In this document: piece after piece, positions 46,760 to 59,037 of the stretch | Numbering within the stretch: the first letter of the stretch is position 1 | Layout of the letters: each line of letters opens with the position of its first letter | Assembly: GCA_032871835.1 (NCBI GenBank) | Contig: CM065296.1 | Location: forward strand, 11,362,001-11,426,000 | DNA: 64,000 nucleotides | Source: Dipteronia dyeriana | Taxonomy: Eukaryota > Streptophyta > Magnoliopsida > Sapindales > Sapindaceae | Direction of reading: 5' to 3' | Notes under the pieces: generated by a model | Databases searched by the model: none | Told to the model about the DNA's origin: nothing | What the model saw: the letters and a program-made list of their open reading frames with translations, nothing else | Translations under genes and position numbers: made by a program

Positions 46760-47982
46760 ACATGCTCACATTAATAACCAAATATAATAATCAACAAATT
46801 CAAATAATGGTAAATCTCATCTCAAGATACCTAGCACATCATTAATATCAAATATTTGGACAGTAATATTAATTATAAGTGGTACTCTTGTTGTAGTGAT
46901 CAAACATTGACAATAATTAATGTCAAATAATAAATCTACCTTTGGATTGACTTATTATTCACATGTAAAACCTTATAATCGTCACATATTTATCACCACA
47001 GGTGTGTGTGTGTGTAATTCGGCCAAGTATTAACTTTCCTTTGGGCCGACTAATACTCGTATGAATTTACACACACACAAATATCCAACATCCCTTATGA
47101 ATAATCTACACAAGAGATGTCACTTTGGCGACATCTTGTTTCAATTAGCCCATTTAGAATGATGGACCACCTTAATTAACCATAAAAGGTATACCTAAAT
47201 ATTTGAATCTGAGTTGATCCTTATAATAAAATGAAAATAAATAAAATTTTATTTTATTTTATCAAAATTACAAAAGTGCCCTTATTTTGTAAAATTACAG
47301 AAAGACCCCTCAAGTTTTCATAATTAAAATTTGACCCAAAACTTTTGAAAATTACAAATAGACTCCATAATTTTTCAATAATTATAAATATAGCCCAAAA
47401 AAATTTCATAATTGCAAAAAGGCCCTATAAGTTTTGGAAATTATAAACTAACCTCGAAAGTTTATCAAAATCATATAATGACCCAAATAAATTGTAAAAC
47501 AGTCCCTCAAGAATTTTGAATTTTCAAAAGAAGGGCCTAAGCGAAAATTGACTTCTGAAACCCTAGTTCTTCGCCGCCGTCGCTCCAGACCACCACGCCG
47601 TCACCAGAAAGCCACGGCACACGGAAGCGCAAGCAGCCGACGACAACGGTGACCGATCTTGACCGAAAGATCGAACGAACGGCTATCGACGAACATCGAT
47701 CTTGTGGATCGAACCGACAGCGACGTCACACACGATGGGTCGCTCGATCTGGACTAGTGGCAACCGACGAGGCATCAGGCCGAGATCGGTATCGGATCTG
47801 GGTTGAAACCCAACGACCCAAATTTGAGTTTTTTTTTTCTTCGAAAACCTGAAGAACACAATTTTTTTAAAAAAAAAGGTCAAAAGTCAAAACACAAAAT
47901 ATCAAAACCCTAATTGTTCACAGATTTATGAAGAAAAAAAAACTTAAGATCCAAATCTCAATTCCCAAGAATTAATCATGGG
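46760..47982 (-). other. copia-C 5' leader
   Basis: About 1.2 kb between primer site and gag. The part at 47560-47810 is GC-rich (GCCGCCGTCGCTCC, GACCACCACGCCGTC) amid AT-rich surroundings. A repeated pattern of AAAATTAC/AAATTATAAA plus GACCC/GCCC lies at about 47265-47520. No gene recognised. Confidence 0.55.
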
Positions 47983-47998
47983 TGGCTCTAATACCAAT
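47983..47998 (-). other. copia-C primer binding site
   Basis: On the minus strand AATTGGTATTAGAGCC follows the 5' LTR end. It matches the Met-tRNA type site TGGTATCAGAGC with one change. Confidence 0.85.
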
Positions 47999-48539
47999 TG
48001 CTAGAATTCGATTAACACAATAAAACAAAAACAACATGTATAGGCATATAATTAATCCGAAAAACTTAACCTAAACATGTTTCCATACATACTTAATCAA
48101 ACCCTAAACTACAATATTGACCCATGCCAATTCAAGAGAAAAGTGGAAAAGAATCGATAGCGGAATCGTACATGAATCCATCTCTGGAGATTTGTGAACG
48201 GGTTGTGATCTTCCAAATTATCACAACATTTATGAACCCTAACGTGTTCTATTTTGCTCTTGTGGATACAGAGAAAACAAAAGTATCGTTTAATTTGGGG
48301 ACCATAACCCTAAATATATATAATAATCAAGTTATTATATATTGGTTATTTCTAATTCGGCCCCTCAATAAATTAGAAATAACACTCTGGTATCTATACA
48401 TTAATTCCATGACAATTATACCCTTAAGCCTTAATACTTTAAATTTTAATTAGATCACTTTAATTTAGGCTTAACCAAAAGATAGCACAACACATTTAAT
48501 ATTCACATGTATGGCCCCATATGATAGAATTTTCTAACA
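47999..48539 (-). repeat. copia-C 5' LTR
   Basis: The partner of 40472-41027, with the same ends. The two differ by scattered substitutions and small indels. Confidence 0.93.
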
Positions 48540-48559
48540 AGGGAATCCTCTTCTGTCAT

Positions 48560-48947
48560 GCCAACAGCTTCTTCACTAGGGCAGCGATGTCTCTCTCTCT
48601 GTTCCAATTTCAACTTTTGGAATTTAGCAAAATTCTTATTAGGGGTTAAAACATTCATTTAAGGATAATTTCGTCTTTTTACATTCCATCTTAGTTAAAA
48701 ATAAAAAAAATTCACAGCTTGGTTATTTTTTATTTTGACAAATCTGGTTTGGTTTAAAAAAAATCGCCTCAATTGAATTTTTCAGTTTGCAGCGCCACTA
48801 ACACAAATAATTGCCACCATATACCAAATGGTAATTGTGTCTAAGAAAATGCAAGAAACCCCCACCAAAACCCCTAATCTATACCACCAAGTCTCCCCAA
48901 AACCCTCACACTAGCATTTTTTGGTTTCTATTTCCCCCAAACAAAAA
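48560..48947 (+). promoter_or_regulatory. presumed promoter and 5' leader of the NFD6-like gene
   Basis: The only upstream sequence between the copia-C insertion and the start codon. It is AT-rich up to about 48780, then becomes pyrimidine- and C-rich (about 48850-48940), as in many plant 5' leaders. No clear TATA box; ATATACC at about 48819 is the nearest. The transcription start cannot be fixed from sequence. Confidence 0.35.
48849..48914 (+). other. upstream ORF in the NFD6-like leader
   Basis: An ATG at 48849 opens a 21-codon frame (MQETPTKTPNLYHQVSPKPS...) ending TAG at 48912-48914, 33 bases before the main ATG. It matters only if transcription starts upstream of it. Confidence 0.4.
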
Positions 48948-51916
48948 ATGGCCTCCCGCTACAGAGCTCTGTCAAAACCAGCTCAGTCTATCCTCAAATC
49001 CACCATCTCCATTTCCAAACCCACCCTCAAACCCAACCCCTCACCTTCCCTTTTCTCCACTTGCTCTTCTTCCACATTCTCCAGGTAACTTCTCATTTGA
49101 ATCCCACTTCAATTTACCCAAAATTTTAAATTTTGACTGTTTTGATCTATACTTAAGCTCTTTTTCTCAAATGTGTTCTCTTCATATTGTAAAAAGTTTT
49201 GATCTTTGAATATATATATTGAATTTTCAGGCCGGTTTCTCAACTGGGTTGTCTTCAGTCTCTGCTTCCTCTTTATTCAGCAGTGTCTTCGGCTAGGCTG
49301 ACGTCATGCCTTGGTCTAGATTCAATGAGCTCGAGGTCGTTATCTCAGGGTATGCTCTGCAGTGCAAACCCAGGAGTTTGATAATCTCCAAAAAATTTAT
49401 GTTTTGTTATCTGTAAGCAACTTTTTGCTCTAAAATTGATTGTTCTGATTATTGTCCTTTTTCTGCATATTATTGCTCATATTTGTTATGAATTGATCTT
49501 GTCGAAGAGGTTAATATCCTAGTATTTCTAATAGAACATAGTCATGAGCTTCTCTAGCCCATTAAGTATTGTCAAATGTTTTGTTGCCAATTAAATTGAG
49601 GAAAAGAAAAGAAGAAACTTTCACTTCAATGTTGTTATTAAAGCAAAGGACACATCCTCTCTGATGGTTAATGGAATTGCTGTTGAGTATGCACAATCCC
49701 CAGAAACATATCATGGCTAGACTGGCTAGTAGAGGGACTGAAGAATATGATATCGAGTTTATTGTTTCGAGCATGCAAAATAGTTTTTCCTATACAATAC
49801 TACCATTCTTTTTTGAGTACATGCTACTAAGAGTATGCCACAGCCCACATCTGATTTTTTTTTATTTTATTTTTTTTGCTTTGGATATGTTTAATGACTG
49901 GATGAGCTGCCAAATGTTCTTTATTTGATTGTATTGACAAGCATTCAAAGTACTTTATTCTTCAATTAAGTGCTCAAGGTTTCTAGTAAGTGTAAAATTA
50001 GCTAGATATTTTAGCTCTTTCATCTGTTTTGCAACATATAATTATAAGCATGTATTGCCATTTCCTTTTTATATTGATTTCTTAGGAATGTAAAGCCTGG
50101 GAAAACCTATCCATGTGATGGCGTACCATGATACTAAGTTATGTTTCTTCTTAATGATTAGTTTTGAATATATTGAGTTTTAAGTTATGGTTTCTTAAGT
50201 TAGAGAGGGAGAGAGAATGTCCTTTGAGTCTTCTTTTGATGTTTCTCTTGTAAATTATGAGCTTCATTTCATATATCAGACTAAAACTGATAAAAGTTTA
50301 TAAAACAGGACTGAAGGAAGAAAGGTAATGTTAACATGTGAATATATATATAGAGAGAGAGAGAGGAGAGAGAGAGAGATTGTTTACTTTATTAAGGGCT
50401 TGGAATGAGCAAGGAGAAGTGTTAGAATGAAAATTATGATTATAAGGAACTAATTGAGGTTCAAAGTTTCCAATAAATGCATTATTCCCACTGGAAAAAC
50501 TGATAGGAATTGAGGATATATATATAGATTTCCAATTGTCTTTCCATTATCATCGTTGATTGCATGAGATTTATAAGGGTAGAATGATGATTCTAATTAG
50601 GATTAATATGAAGACCTGTAGAAAGCTTGGCCAATATAGGAAGAGTGTAATTTCTGATTACGAAAAAGTTTGTGGTTGGCTAAAATAAAAATAAGTGTTC
50701 TTTTTCTTTTTATGAAACTGAGGAAAACAATGAGACAAAACTAAATGTATGATAATTCCATCAAATGCACACTTGCAGATGCATTCAAGTGTGTGCACCA
50801 TGTAAGTTGCATGGGGTGCAACTGATATTAAAGGAATGTGTATAAAAATTGACATCAAAATTTATTTTGTTTTGCAGGCTCTAGTTATTTTGTATTTTAC
50901 AATCTGTAGGTATTAATATTTTGACCAACATAAAGAAGTAAAAAGTTGTTTGAATTGCATTGGAGTTCCAACTTTCAGTTGTAAACTGCCTAAAGATAAG
51001 ATGATTTGTGTGGAGAAAGGATTGGATAACTTGTAACTTAAGACTTTTTGAGTGCTCAAGACATAATGTGGACCATGAACCTCAGAAAAAGTTGTTTTAC
51101 TTCCTTCATGTAGCTGTGTAGCCTGTGTGGAGGTTTTTAATCGTGTGGAATATGAAAACACCATTTTGTTCTAATTTAAACTTCGTAAAGAAACTAAAAC
51201 TTTGTTTGGCGTTTACTCTTTCTACACAAGTTCAAGTATCAAAATGAAACTTTTAAGAACCTTCATGATTCTAGGTTTTTCAAATTAGTTTGTAGGAACC
51301 CTGTATCCAGTCTGAAATACTAGCCCATTAAGTGGAGGAACACGTCCAACTTATATACCTCGAGATCCTCTTTTAAACAATCCGTGTAGGACTCTGGATT
51401 AAAATATAGAAATTGTTCCCACATTCATCATAGTTCAGACTTAGTTGTCCGGAGTTTGCAGTTTGTGCCTCGTGTAGAGTTGTAGTGGCCGTTGGTTTAT
51501 CTTACGGGTCATTGGTAATAATATCTTAATTATTCTGATCTGTGTTATTGTTCTTTTTTTGGGTTTCCTTAAACTATCTTGTTTTATATGGTGTGTTTAG
51601 AATTAGTCTCGATCAAGGACAAGGCTGTTAATCATTTTTGTATTGTCAAGTTTCACTTTATGATTGCCTTGGTCATAACAATGAATGGCATCTCTACTCA
51701 ACACTATTTGACTATATATTTGTAGAATAATTAAGTTGTTGTTTAACTTATTGGTGAAATTGACTTTTATTTTCTATTGTTTGTGTAATATCAAGTGGCG
51801 TTTAAACAATCTATCTGACTTGACAACTCTGTTTTCCATATGTAGAGCAATTCAATACTAATTCATAGTCGTTTTCTCTAAATTATACAGAGCTGGGTCT
51901 CAGTGTGCCGCGATAA
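48948..51916 (+). CDS. NFD6-like small mitochondrial protein, three exons
   Basis: The exons are 48948-49084, 49231-49349 and 51891-51916, all with GT-AG introns, giving 93 residues. The N-terminal 46 residues (MASRYRALSKPAQSILKSTI...) are rich in S, R and K with no acidic residue, a typical mitochondrial presequence. The mature part has LGCLQSLLPLYSAVSSARLT, the conserved core of the plant NUCLEAR FUSION DEFECTIVE 6-like family, then SLSQ and, from exon 3, ELGLSVPR. If intron 2 is retained, the frame ends GMLCSANPGV at 49381 (95 residues); both endings resemble forms known in the family. Arabidopsis NFD6 is a mitochondrial protein needed for polar nuclear fusion in the female gametophyte. 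No frame defects. Intron 2 (2.5 kb) holds TA and GA microsatellites at about 50342-50380. Confidence 0.85.
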
Positions 51917-52320
51917 GAGACAGCAAGAAGATGGTGATTAATGGATGGTTGCTTCTCTTCTTGTGATGCCTTTTCATTATCAGTGGAAGTTAATGTATGA
52001 AGAAGACATGTCTACAACAATTCAATTCTCAACTTAATTCTTGTTATCACATTTTAATGTATGAAGAAGACATACATGGTTTCGACAATTCAATTCTCAA
52101 CATAATTTTTGCTATCACAGTTTGTCTGTTAGTTTTCTTGTGTCTTTCCATAGATTTATTGCACAGCATCAACAAAGTACAGAGCCATTACTCTTACAAA
52201 GAAAATCTGTCTGCTCTGAAATTCAGTATATTTTTTTTGTCATTGATATCTGATTGCTAGTTTTTGAGTACGAGCAATGCGTGATACTGTTTTACTAGCT
52301 TTTTTTTATTATCATACATA
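51917..52320 (+). other. 3' untranslated region of the NFD6-like gene, with a local duplication
   Basis: Follows the exon 3 stop. A segment of about 62-67 bp is tandemly repeated (51990-52051 and 52054-52120), each starting TTAATGTATGAAGAAGACAT and ending GCTATCACA/GTTATCACA. The polyadenylation site is not evident. The right limit is the MITE at 52321. Confidence 0.5.
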
Positions 52321-53015
52321 AGTCCAATTTGGCATTGTTGTGCTATGAGGAGAAGTACTTTTGAAATTGTTGTGGGAGGAATTGCTTTTGAAATTGTTGT
52401 GGGAGGAATTGCTTTTGAAATTGTTGTGGGAGGAATCAGTTGAGTGTTTGGTAAACTGATTTTCAAAAGTGTTGTGAGAACTAAAAGCAATTTCAATGTG
52501 TTTAGTAGACTGAAATAAAAAATGTTGTGAGTGTGTAAAATTACTAAAAAGACGTAGACATTTAAATGGTACTAATGTGTTATACTTTACATTTTTCTTG
52601 TTTATTTGTGTTTAGTGTTCAGTTTTTTTATTTCTTTATTTCTTTATTTCTTTATTTTATTCTACTTTATTTTTTAATTTCATTTTTATTCTATTTTATT
52701 GAATTAATTATCCCAATTTTTTTATACAGTTATGACAACATTTTTTTTGTACAAAAATATAAGTCCAATTTTTTTTTGTTAAATTTCATTAAAGGTAAAG
52801 ATAAAGTTGGAAAGTTAGTAAAATTTCATTTAATATCACTGTACCGCGTTTTCTAAAAGCAGAAGCTAAAATCCAAAAGTATGTATTTGTAGCTTCTTAA
52901 AAAGTCAGTTGAAAGAAGCTAAAAGTGACCAAAAGTACGTTCCAACGATTTTACCACTGGTCCAGAATCACTTTTGACCCTAAAAACAGTTGGAAAAATA
53001 ATACCAAACTGAACC
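52321..53015. mobile_element. PIF/Harbinger-type MITE, copy 1
   Basis: The left end AGTCCAATTTGGCATTG pairs with the right end ATACCAAACTGAACC, with ATA on both sides (52318-52320 and 53016-53018). It is the reverse complement of the copy at 60968-61706 over most of its length. A 27-bp unit (TTTTGAAATTGTTGTGGGAG...) is triplicated at about 52359-52437. It contains TTTC/TTTA tetranucleotide runs (about 52626-52660). No transposase. Confidence 0.75.
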
Positions 53016-53018
53016 ATA

Positions 53019-55446
53019 ATCTTGCTTTTACTCTGTATTTGTAATGGGATTGTCCGTTATTGATATTAGCTAATCAAACGAGTAGTAGTTTTATAAATAA
53101 GCAGGCGTATCGCTTACACGGATATATTCCATTTCCAAAAGTTTGTCTATTCGTGTTCTATGAACAAAGAGAAACATCTGATGACTGGGCGGAATTGAAA
53201 TTGTGGAATTGAAGGAGCTAAATTATAAAAATTTAAAAATTATGGTACTAAAATATAAAATTCATATTTTATTAACAAATAAATTATAATTTTTGTTGGT
53301 TTTGATTAATAATAACGTTTTTAACTGTCTTTCTAATTTTTATTGATTTGATCCTTATATTTTTAAAAACCAATTAATTTGATCCCTTTGTGAGTTGAAC
53401 ATTAGTCGAATTTAACGGTTGTAACAGTCTTTTTATCTTTTAAGATTTAACCATGAAAATGTCATACGTCAACACCATAAAATATAAAATAATTTATTTT
53501 AAATATTTATAATATAATTTACTTTCAAAAAGATATAATTGAATATATTTTATTATTCCAAAAAAAAAAAATTGGGAAAGATTCTCAAAACAAAATTTTA
53601 AAAAGAAAACAAAACTCAGATCTGGTTCTAGAATTTTTATTTTGGGGAGATTCCAAAAAAAAAATAGCAAAGAAAAAACAAACAATACATTACACCAGTT
53701 ACCCAGGAAAAATCATTGTCATCATCCCCACAAACAAAGCATAGGTAAAATCACATTTTTGTATCAATTGAATGATGATTGATGCTCATCATTTACTACA
53801 TTAATTACTCACATAATCATAATAATAATAATAAAACAAATTGTATATTTATCCAAGCTTGACATTTTCGTAGATCTAGCTGATGAAGAGTTGTATAGCC
53901 AATGACCAATGTATGAGCTTACTTGGATCGTATCAGACTGTTATTCTCGAGGTTGATATTACTGTGATTGTAAATTTGAAGGATGGTGGAAGAGGAATTC
54001 CAAAAAGTTGCAAATCCTTGTTGAGTCCTCCATTTTTTTTCCTGCAGTAAACGATTCAGTTTTTCAGAGAGCCATGAACTACTACAAGAAACAAAGCATT
54101 CAAATGAGTGGAATTGTTAATGATGGGAAATTAGATACCACTTCAACACCACACAATCGCTGCTCAAACAATGTCGATACGCGCCCGTAAGCGGGATCAA
54201 CGAGGCCGACCAGCACCCATTTTCTCCGATTTTGATGGTGGATGGTGGATGGTGGATCGAGAGAGCTGAGAATGAGGGAGATGATCTGGGTTTGAAGATA
54301 TCGGTGGATAATTGTGGTTTGTGGTTGATGGATCTGGTTTGGTTTAGAATTTAGATGGTGGTGTTTGAAGTTGATGATTCTGGATTTGTCCTTTGTCCGT
54401 TGATTCTTCTTGAGCGAGAGAGGGAAGAGAACAAATTGAGCAGTTAATCCTTAAATGAGATCAATCGATGGAATCGATGGAGAACCTCCATTGAGATCCA
54501 TCTGGATCTTCATGGAATCCTCAATTTCTTCTCCATCTTTTTTTTATTTCATTTTCTAACTTTATTTTTTTCGATTTTTGAATTTATTTATTTGTTTTTA
54601 TTTTCTTTTGGTTGAAGGTGGTGATGATGAAAGGGTGATGATAGTGATGTTGATTGTGATGGAGAAAGGTTTTCCCGATGATTTTATTTTACTTTTAAGA
54701 AAAAATTGTTTTTTTTAATATTAAAAAATTAAATTTTTAATGAATTTTATTCTAAACAATTGATTTATAAAAAAAAATAACATAAATAAATCTCCACAGT
54801 TCATTTTAGAGTTGGACAGTGGAGATTTTAAATATTTTTTTTTATTTTTTTATTTTTTAATTATATAAATATATTATTTTTTCATTTTTTTTTTCAAATT
54901 ATTTTTTTTTTTTTTTTTCGTTTGATTTTATTATTAAAAAAATTGATCAATGTTGAAATAGTTATTCATCCTTTTCTATTAGAATTGATCATTAAAAATC
55001 TAGTATGATTGACCAAATTGATTAGTGTTTAAAAATATAATAATCATATTAATAAAAAATAAAAAAACATTTAAAAACATCGATATCAATTAAAATATAA
55101 AAACCAAAATGATAATAACCTGATTTTTGTAATAGGCCCTCTATTGGGTCAGCCCTCGGATGCTTATAGGATTATTTGTTATAGATATGATATGATTTTG
55201 CCACGTAAGACAGGTTATAGACATGGCAAGTAAGCCAAATTTATTGGATTATAAACGGCAACGTGAAGTGCACGTGACAAAGTAGGGAGGTTGACCCCAG
55301 TGTTCCCTGACGCCCTGATTCTTTGAAAATTAAATAAGATTATATATGTATAATTACTATTTTTTTCTGAATTTTATTACCGTCTTTCAAATTTTGATAG
55401 AAAAAGGAGAAAACAAAGGACTATATGCAAAGTACTTAATGCTATC
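53019..55446. other. AT-rich intergenic region, no gene supported
   Basis: Long A and T runs. The part at 54200-54500 is less AT-rich, with a triple GGATGGT repeat (about 54233-54258); on the minus strand it looks like a pyrimidine-rich leader before an ATG (MGAGRPR then stop), too short to call. A 60-codon frame at 54008-54190 has no recognisable domain. Confidence 0.5.
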
Positions 55447-56939
55447 TTAAATAATAATGGTGTAATTATGGACCGGTCCGAGTCATGCTGGTCCGGCCGG
55501 TCCACGAAGCCAACAGGCGGTGTTTGGTACGGCCCGTGAAAAAAGCGGGTCAGGTCGAGGCCCGGTCTGTGACAGGCTCCGTGCCGAGCCGCTGGTACAA
55601 GGTCCGGTAGATCGGCCCCCCACGGCACACCAAGCCGGCCTGTCAGGCCTCTGAACCGGCCTGCCGGACCTGCCTGTCGGTCCATGACATCAACCGGTTA
55701 TTTTTTATTTATTTTTTTAAACAAAAAAAAAATCCCTCCAACAGTTGGATTTTGAATTCCAGCCGTTGGAGCCAAAAAAATTACAAAAACACCCCCTGAA
55801 ATATTTTAAATTACATTTTGATCCACAAATCAAATTTTTCTATAAATACTTCCATCCATTTCATTTTCCATTCACTCTCTTTATCATTCTTTCAATCTCT
55901 CATTCTCTCAAATCTCAATCTCTATATTCTCCGATTCTCTACACTTTTTTATTCAATTTCATTATTACTCTATCTACAAAATTCTCTACATTTTCCACCA
56001 ACACACCAAATTTTAAAGGTACAATTTTGTTATTACTTTTGCTCAAACATTTTTTCATAGTAAATTTATATGTTTATGTTTAGACTGTAGTTACTAAATG
56101 AAAACATTTTTATTTAGTTAGTTAGTTTATCAATTTTTGGGTTTTAATATTAATATTATTTGTTTAGTATATTAAGATTTTAAGTTTAGTAGTAATTTTA
56201 ATATTTGTTATTAGTAAATTTAGAAAGTTAATTTGTATTACTGAATTTAATTTTTGTAATAAGTAAATTATTAATGTTAAGTGCAGTTGTTAAGTTTAAT
56301 ATTTTTTGTTCATAAGTTTAATATTTTTTGTTCATAAATTATGAATTTTAAGTGTAGTAGTTAATTTGAATAAGTTTTATTAGTAAATTAAGATTTTTAT
56401 GTGTAGTATTTAATTTAATATTTGTTGTTAGTAAATTTATCAATTTAATTTGTAGTAGTGAATTTAATATTTTTTGTTAGTAGATTATGATTTTTTTGTG
56501 TAGTTGTTTATTATAATATATTTTTTCAATATATTATGAATTTTAAATATAGTGGTTAATTTTAATAAGTTTTATTAGTATATTAAGATTTTTATATGTA
56601 GTATTTCATTTCATATGTGTTGTTAGTAAGTTTATCAATTTTATTTGTAGTAGTGAATTTAATATTTTTTGTTAGTAGATTAGGATTTTTTTGTTTACTT
56701 AATTTTTTTTTTCAAGTAAAATAAAAATTGTAAGTGTCGTATTATTTGTATTAATTATTGTTAGTAAATTAAGATTATTGTTAGTAAATTAAGATTTTCA
56801 ATTTGACTATTAACTACTATAGTGCTCATATTTTTACTTCAGATAATGGATCATAACCAGTAACCTTATTTTCAAAACGGTTTGAATATGCTCAACGATG
56901 AATTTGATATTTTAGAGCCGACCCATACTTAAGCAAGAC

Positions 56940-58826
56940 CTTCTGGTTCCGCCGTTACACCAACAGCACGTCTCAGAAATTAACATCATATGTGTGGCAG
57001 TTTTTCAACATAGTCCAAATGACACTCCTTGACAGAACGTCTGGGCCCAAAGCTAAATGTAAGTTTTGTCATAAGGATTATGCTACAAGTACGAAGAGAA
57101 CCGGACATTTGAGATGGCATATGTACAAATGTATGTCTGCACATGGATAGGTAGACACTACCACCCAGACACAACTACAACGGCACCCAGACGGGTCCGT
57201 TACGACGTGGCAGTTCGACTCCATGCACGTTAGAGAGTGCTTGACACAATAGATTGCACAAACTGATCAACCGATCAGTATTGGTAAGAGTCCATTTTAT
57301 AAAGAATCAATCACATCTGCATATAACCCCCAATATGAACCTGTTTCTAGAACCACCACTAGAAATGATTTGATACGATTGTTTGAAACCCAAATGGATG
57401 ACTTAATTGTTGAAATACAGCATTTAGGTGTCTCTGTTGCATTAACTTCTGATATTTGGAGTGCACGTTCTAAACATGACTATTTATGTGTCACGGGACA
57501 CTATTTAGATTCTGACTGGGGGATAACAAAAAGAATTATTGGTTTTCGTCCTATGGATTTTGCACATACCGCAGAAAACATTTTTAATGTCATTATTTCT
57601 GTTTTAGAAACTTATGAAATCACGTATCGTATCCTTTCGATCACATTAGATAATGCATCTGCAAATACTAGCTCTATTGCATTGTTTATTGTAAGAAATA
57701 TCCCGCAAGATGGAGGTTATTTCTTCCATCAATGGTGTGCATGTCATATTATAAATTTAGTTGTACAGGCTGGTTTAAAGCAGGTAAGCGACCAAATAGA
57801 TCGCATCAAAGATGCCATTTCTTGGATTTGCAGTTCTAATCCTAGATTCAGTGAATTCAAGAGACATTATAAATTAAACGGTCTCAAACCCCGACGATTC
57901 CAAACTGATATGCCGGTAAGGTGGAACTCTACTTATTTAATGTTGGAAAATTGTTTGGAATATGATACAACCATTACATGTTTTTATAACATGAAATTGG
58001 TTGAAACATGTCGTCCTGAAGCAAAAACACTTACCACAGACGATTGGTATGTGGTAAAGATTTTTGTTCAATTTTTAAAGATTTTTTACAATGCCACTGT
58101 AACTCTTTCTAGGATCTATTACCCCATATCTTCACATGGAATCCATCAGATAGTGAAAATGTTTGAAATGTTAAACAGTTATAGAGAAGATGAACATCTA
58201 AGCTGTACAGTTGTTGCTATGGAGACAAAGTTGAAAAAATATTGGGCTAGCATTCCTCTATTTTATGCCTTAAGTGTTATAGTAGATCCTAGGGTTAAAT
58301 TATCTGGTTTAGAAGTTTTGCTTGAGTTTATTGGTATTAATTTATCAATAGATTATTCAGAACAAATTACTGACATTCGAACCAAGTTATTCGAGATTTT
58401 TCGTATTTATGAGAGCATGTTTGGCAACATTGACACCCCTCAATCAACACAACCGGAGACAGAGCCGAAGCAAACAAGTTGCAGCCTTCTGAAACGGCGA
58501 AAAAAGGACAAATCATCTAGTACTTTTTCAGGGCAAATATCTGACCCATCTTCTTGTACCGAACTGATTAAGTACCTTGAAACACAGTTCGATGCTATTG
58601 AAGACAAGGAAGAGTTTGATTTTTTGTTATGGTGGAAGACATATACGTACAGGTATCCAGTTTTGTCACACTTAACACTGTTATTCCAGTGTCAACGGTG
58701 TCTTCAGATCAAACTTTCAGCACCAATGGACGCATAATTGAACCAAGAAGAAGCTGTTTATCTCCGGAGATGGTGGAGGTATCAACATGCTTTCAGGATT
58801 GGGAGCATGCTAAAAAAATATTGTAA
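56940..58826 (+). pseudogene. hAT-2 transposase, three lesions
   Basis: One frame from about 56970 holds a BED zinc finger (SYVWQFFNIV; CKFCHKDYATSTKRTGHLRW, about 56985-57130). TAG stops follow at 57148-57150 and about 57247; the second replaces a Tyr codon still present in hAT-1. From there it is open to 58737: NDLIRLFETQMDDLIVEIQH, the RNase H-like fold start LTSDIWSARSKHDYLCVTGH (about 57445), the DUF4413-type MPVRWNSTYLMLENCLEYDT (about 57910) and the C-terminal dimerisation domain (FLLWWKTYTYRYP). A small deletion of about 10 bases near 58670 shifts the frame, and the end continues at about 58680-58826 (STVSSDQTFSTNGRIIEPRR). An intact copy would excise and reinsert family members. Confidence 0.9.
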
Positions 58827-59037
58827 AATCTAACTGTAGATAAAGAGCTTATTCTAAATTTCAACAATCTATATATTGATGACCTTGCAGGCAGTGGCCA
58901 GGACCAAAACTAGGTTATACTTTTACATATGTATTTATTATTTACTTGTAAATCATGTAAATATGTAATACTGAATTCCATAAGTGAAAAATAATTAAAT
59001 AAATAAAAATTGTTCGTATTTTTTATTCATTTCAAAT

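Larger units (their letters stand above)
40472..48539 (-). mobile_element. copia-C: full-length but dead Ty1/copia element
   Basis: 8,068 bp on the minus strand, LTRs of 541 bp (5', 47999-48539) and 556 bp (3', 40472-41027), flanked by AGGGA on both sides (40467-40471 and 48540-48544). Order in element direction: 5' LTR, primer site, long leader, gag, protease, integrase, an inverted copy of the integrase region, RT, RNase H, polypurine tract, 3' LTR. Many frameshifts and stops. Confidence 0.93.
40290..48559 (-). pseudogene. possible minus-strand host gene start, split by copia-C
   Basis: Joining the flanks across copia-C, the minus strand reads a purine-rich leader (GAGAGAGAGACATCGCTGCC, about 48605-48580), an ATG at 48559 and MTEEDSLDVDKKKKPTSRE. 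In another frame it continues with VDKKKKLSLKDYVGHPSEG at about 40420-40360. The two lysine-rich, acidic-flanked pieces resemble each other, as if an internal repeat were out of frame. I do not recognise the family and no intron borders are clear. It may be a broken first exon of a gene divergent from the NFD6-like gene, or chance. Most of the span is the copia-C insertion. Confidence 0.25.

Noticed and set aside
47560..47850. GC-rich leader of copia-C as a captured host exon
   Set aside because: It sits where copia leaders are often GC-rich, has no open frame with recognisable protein similarity, and gives no splice borders.
54008..54190. 60-codon frame containing NDSVFQRAMNYYKKQS
   Set aside because: It looked faintly like a transposase fragment but I could not place it in a family or extend it on either side.
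55377..55685. 102-codon minus-strand frame rich in Gly, Arg and Pro
   Set aside because: It is the GC-rich subterminal repeat block of hAT-2 read in reverse.
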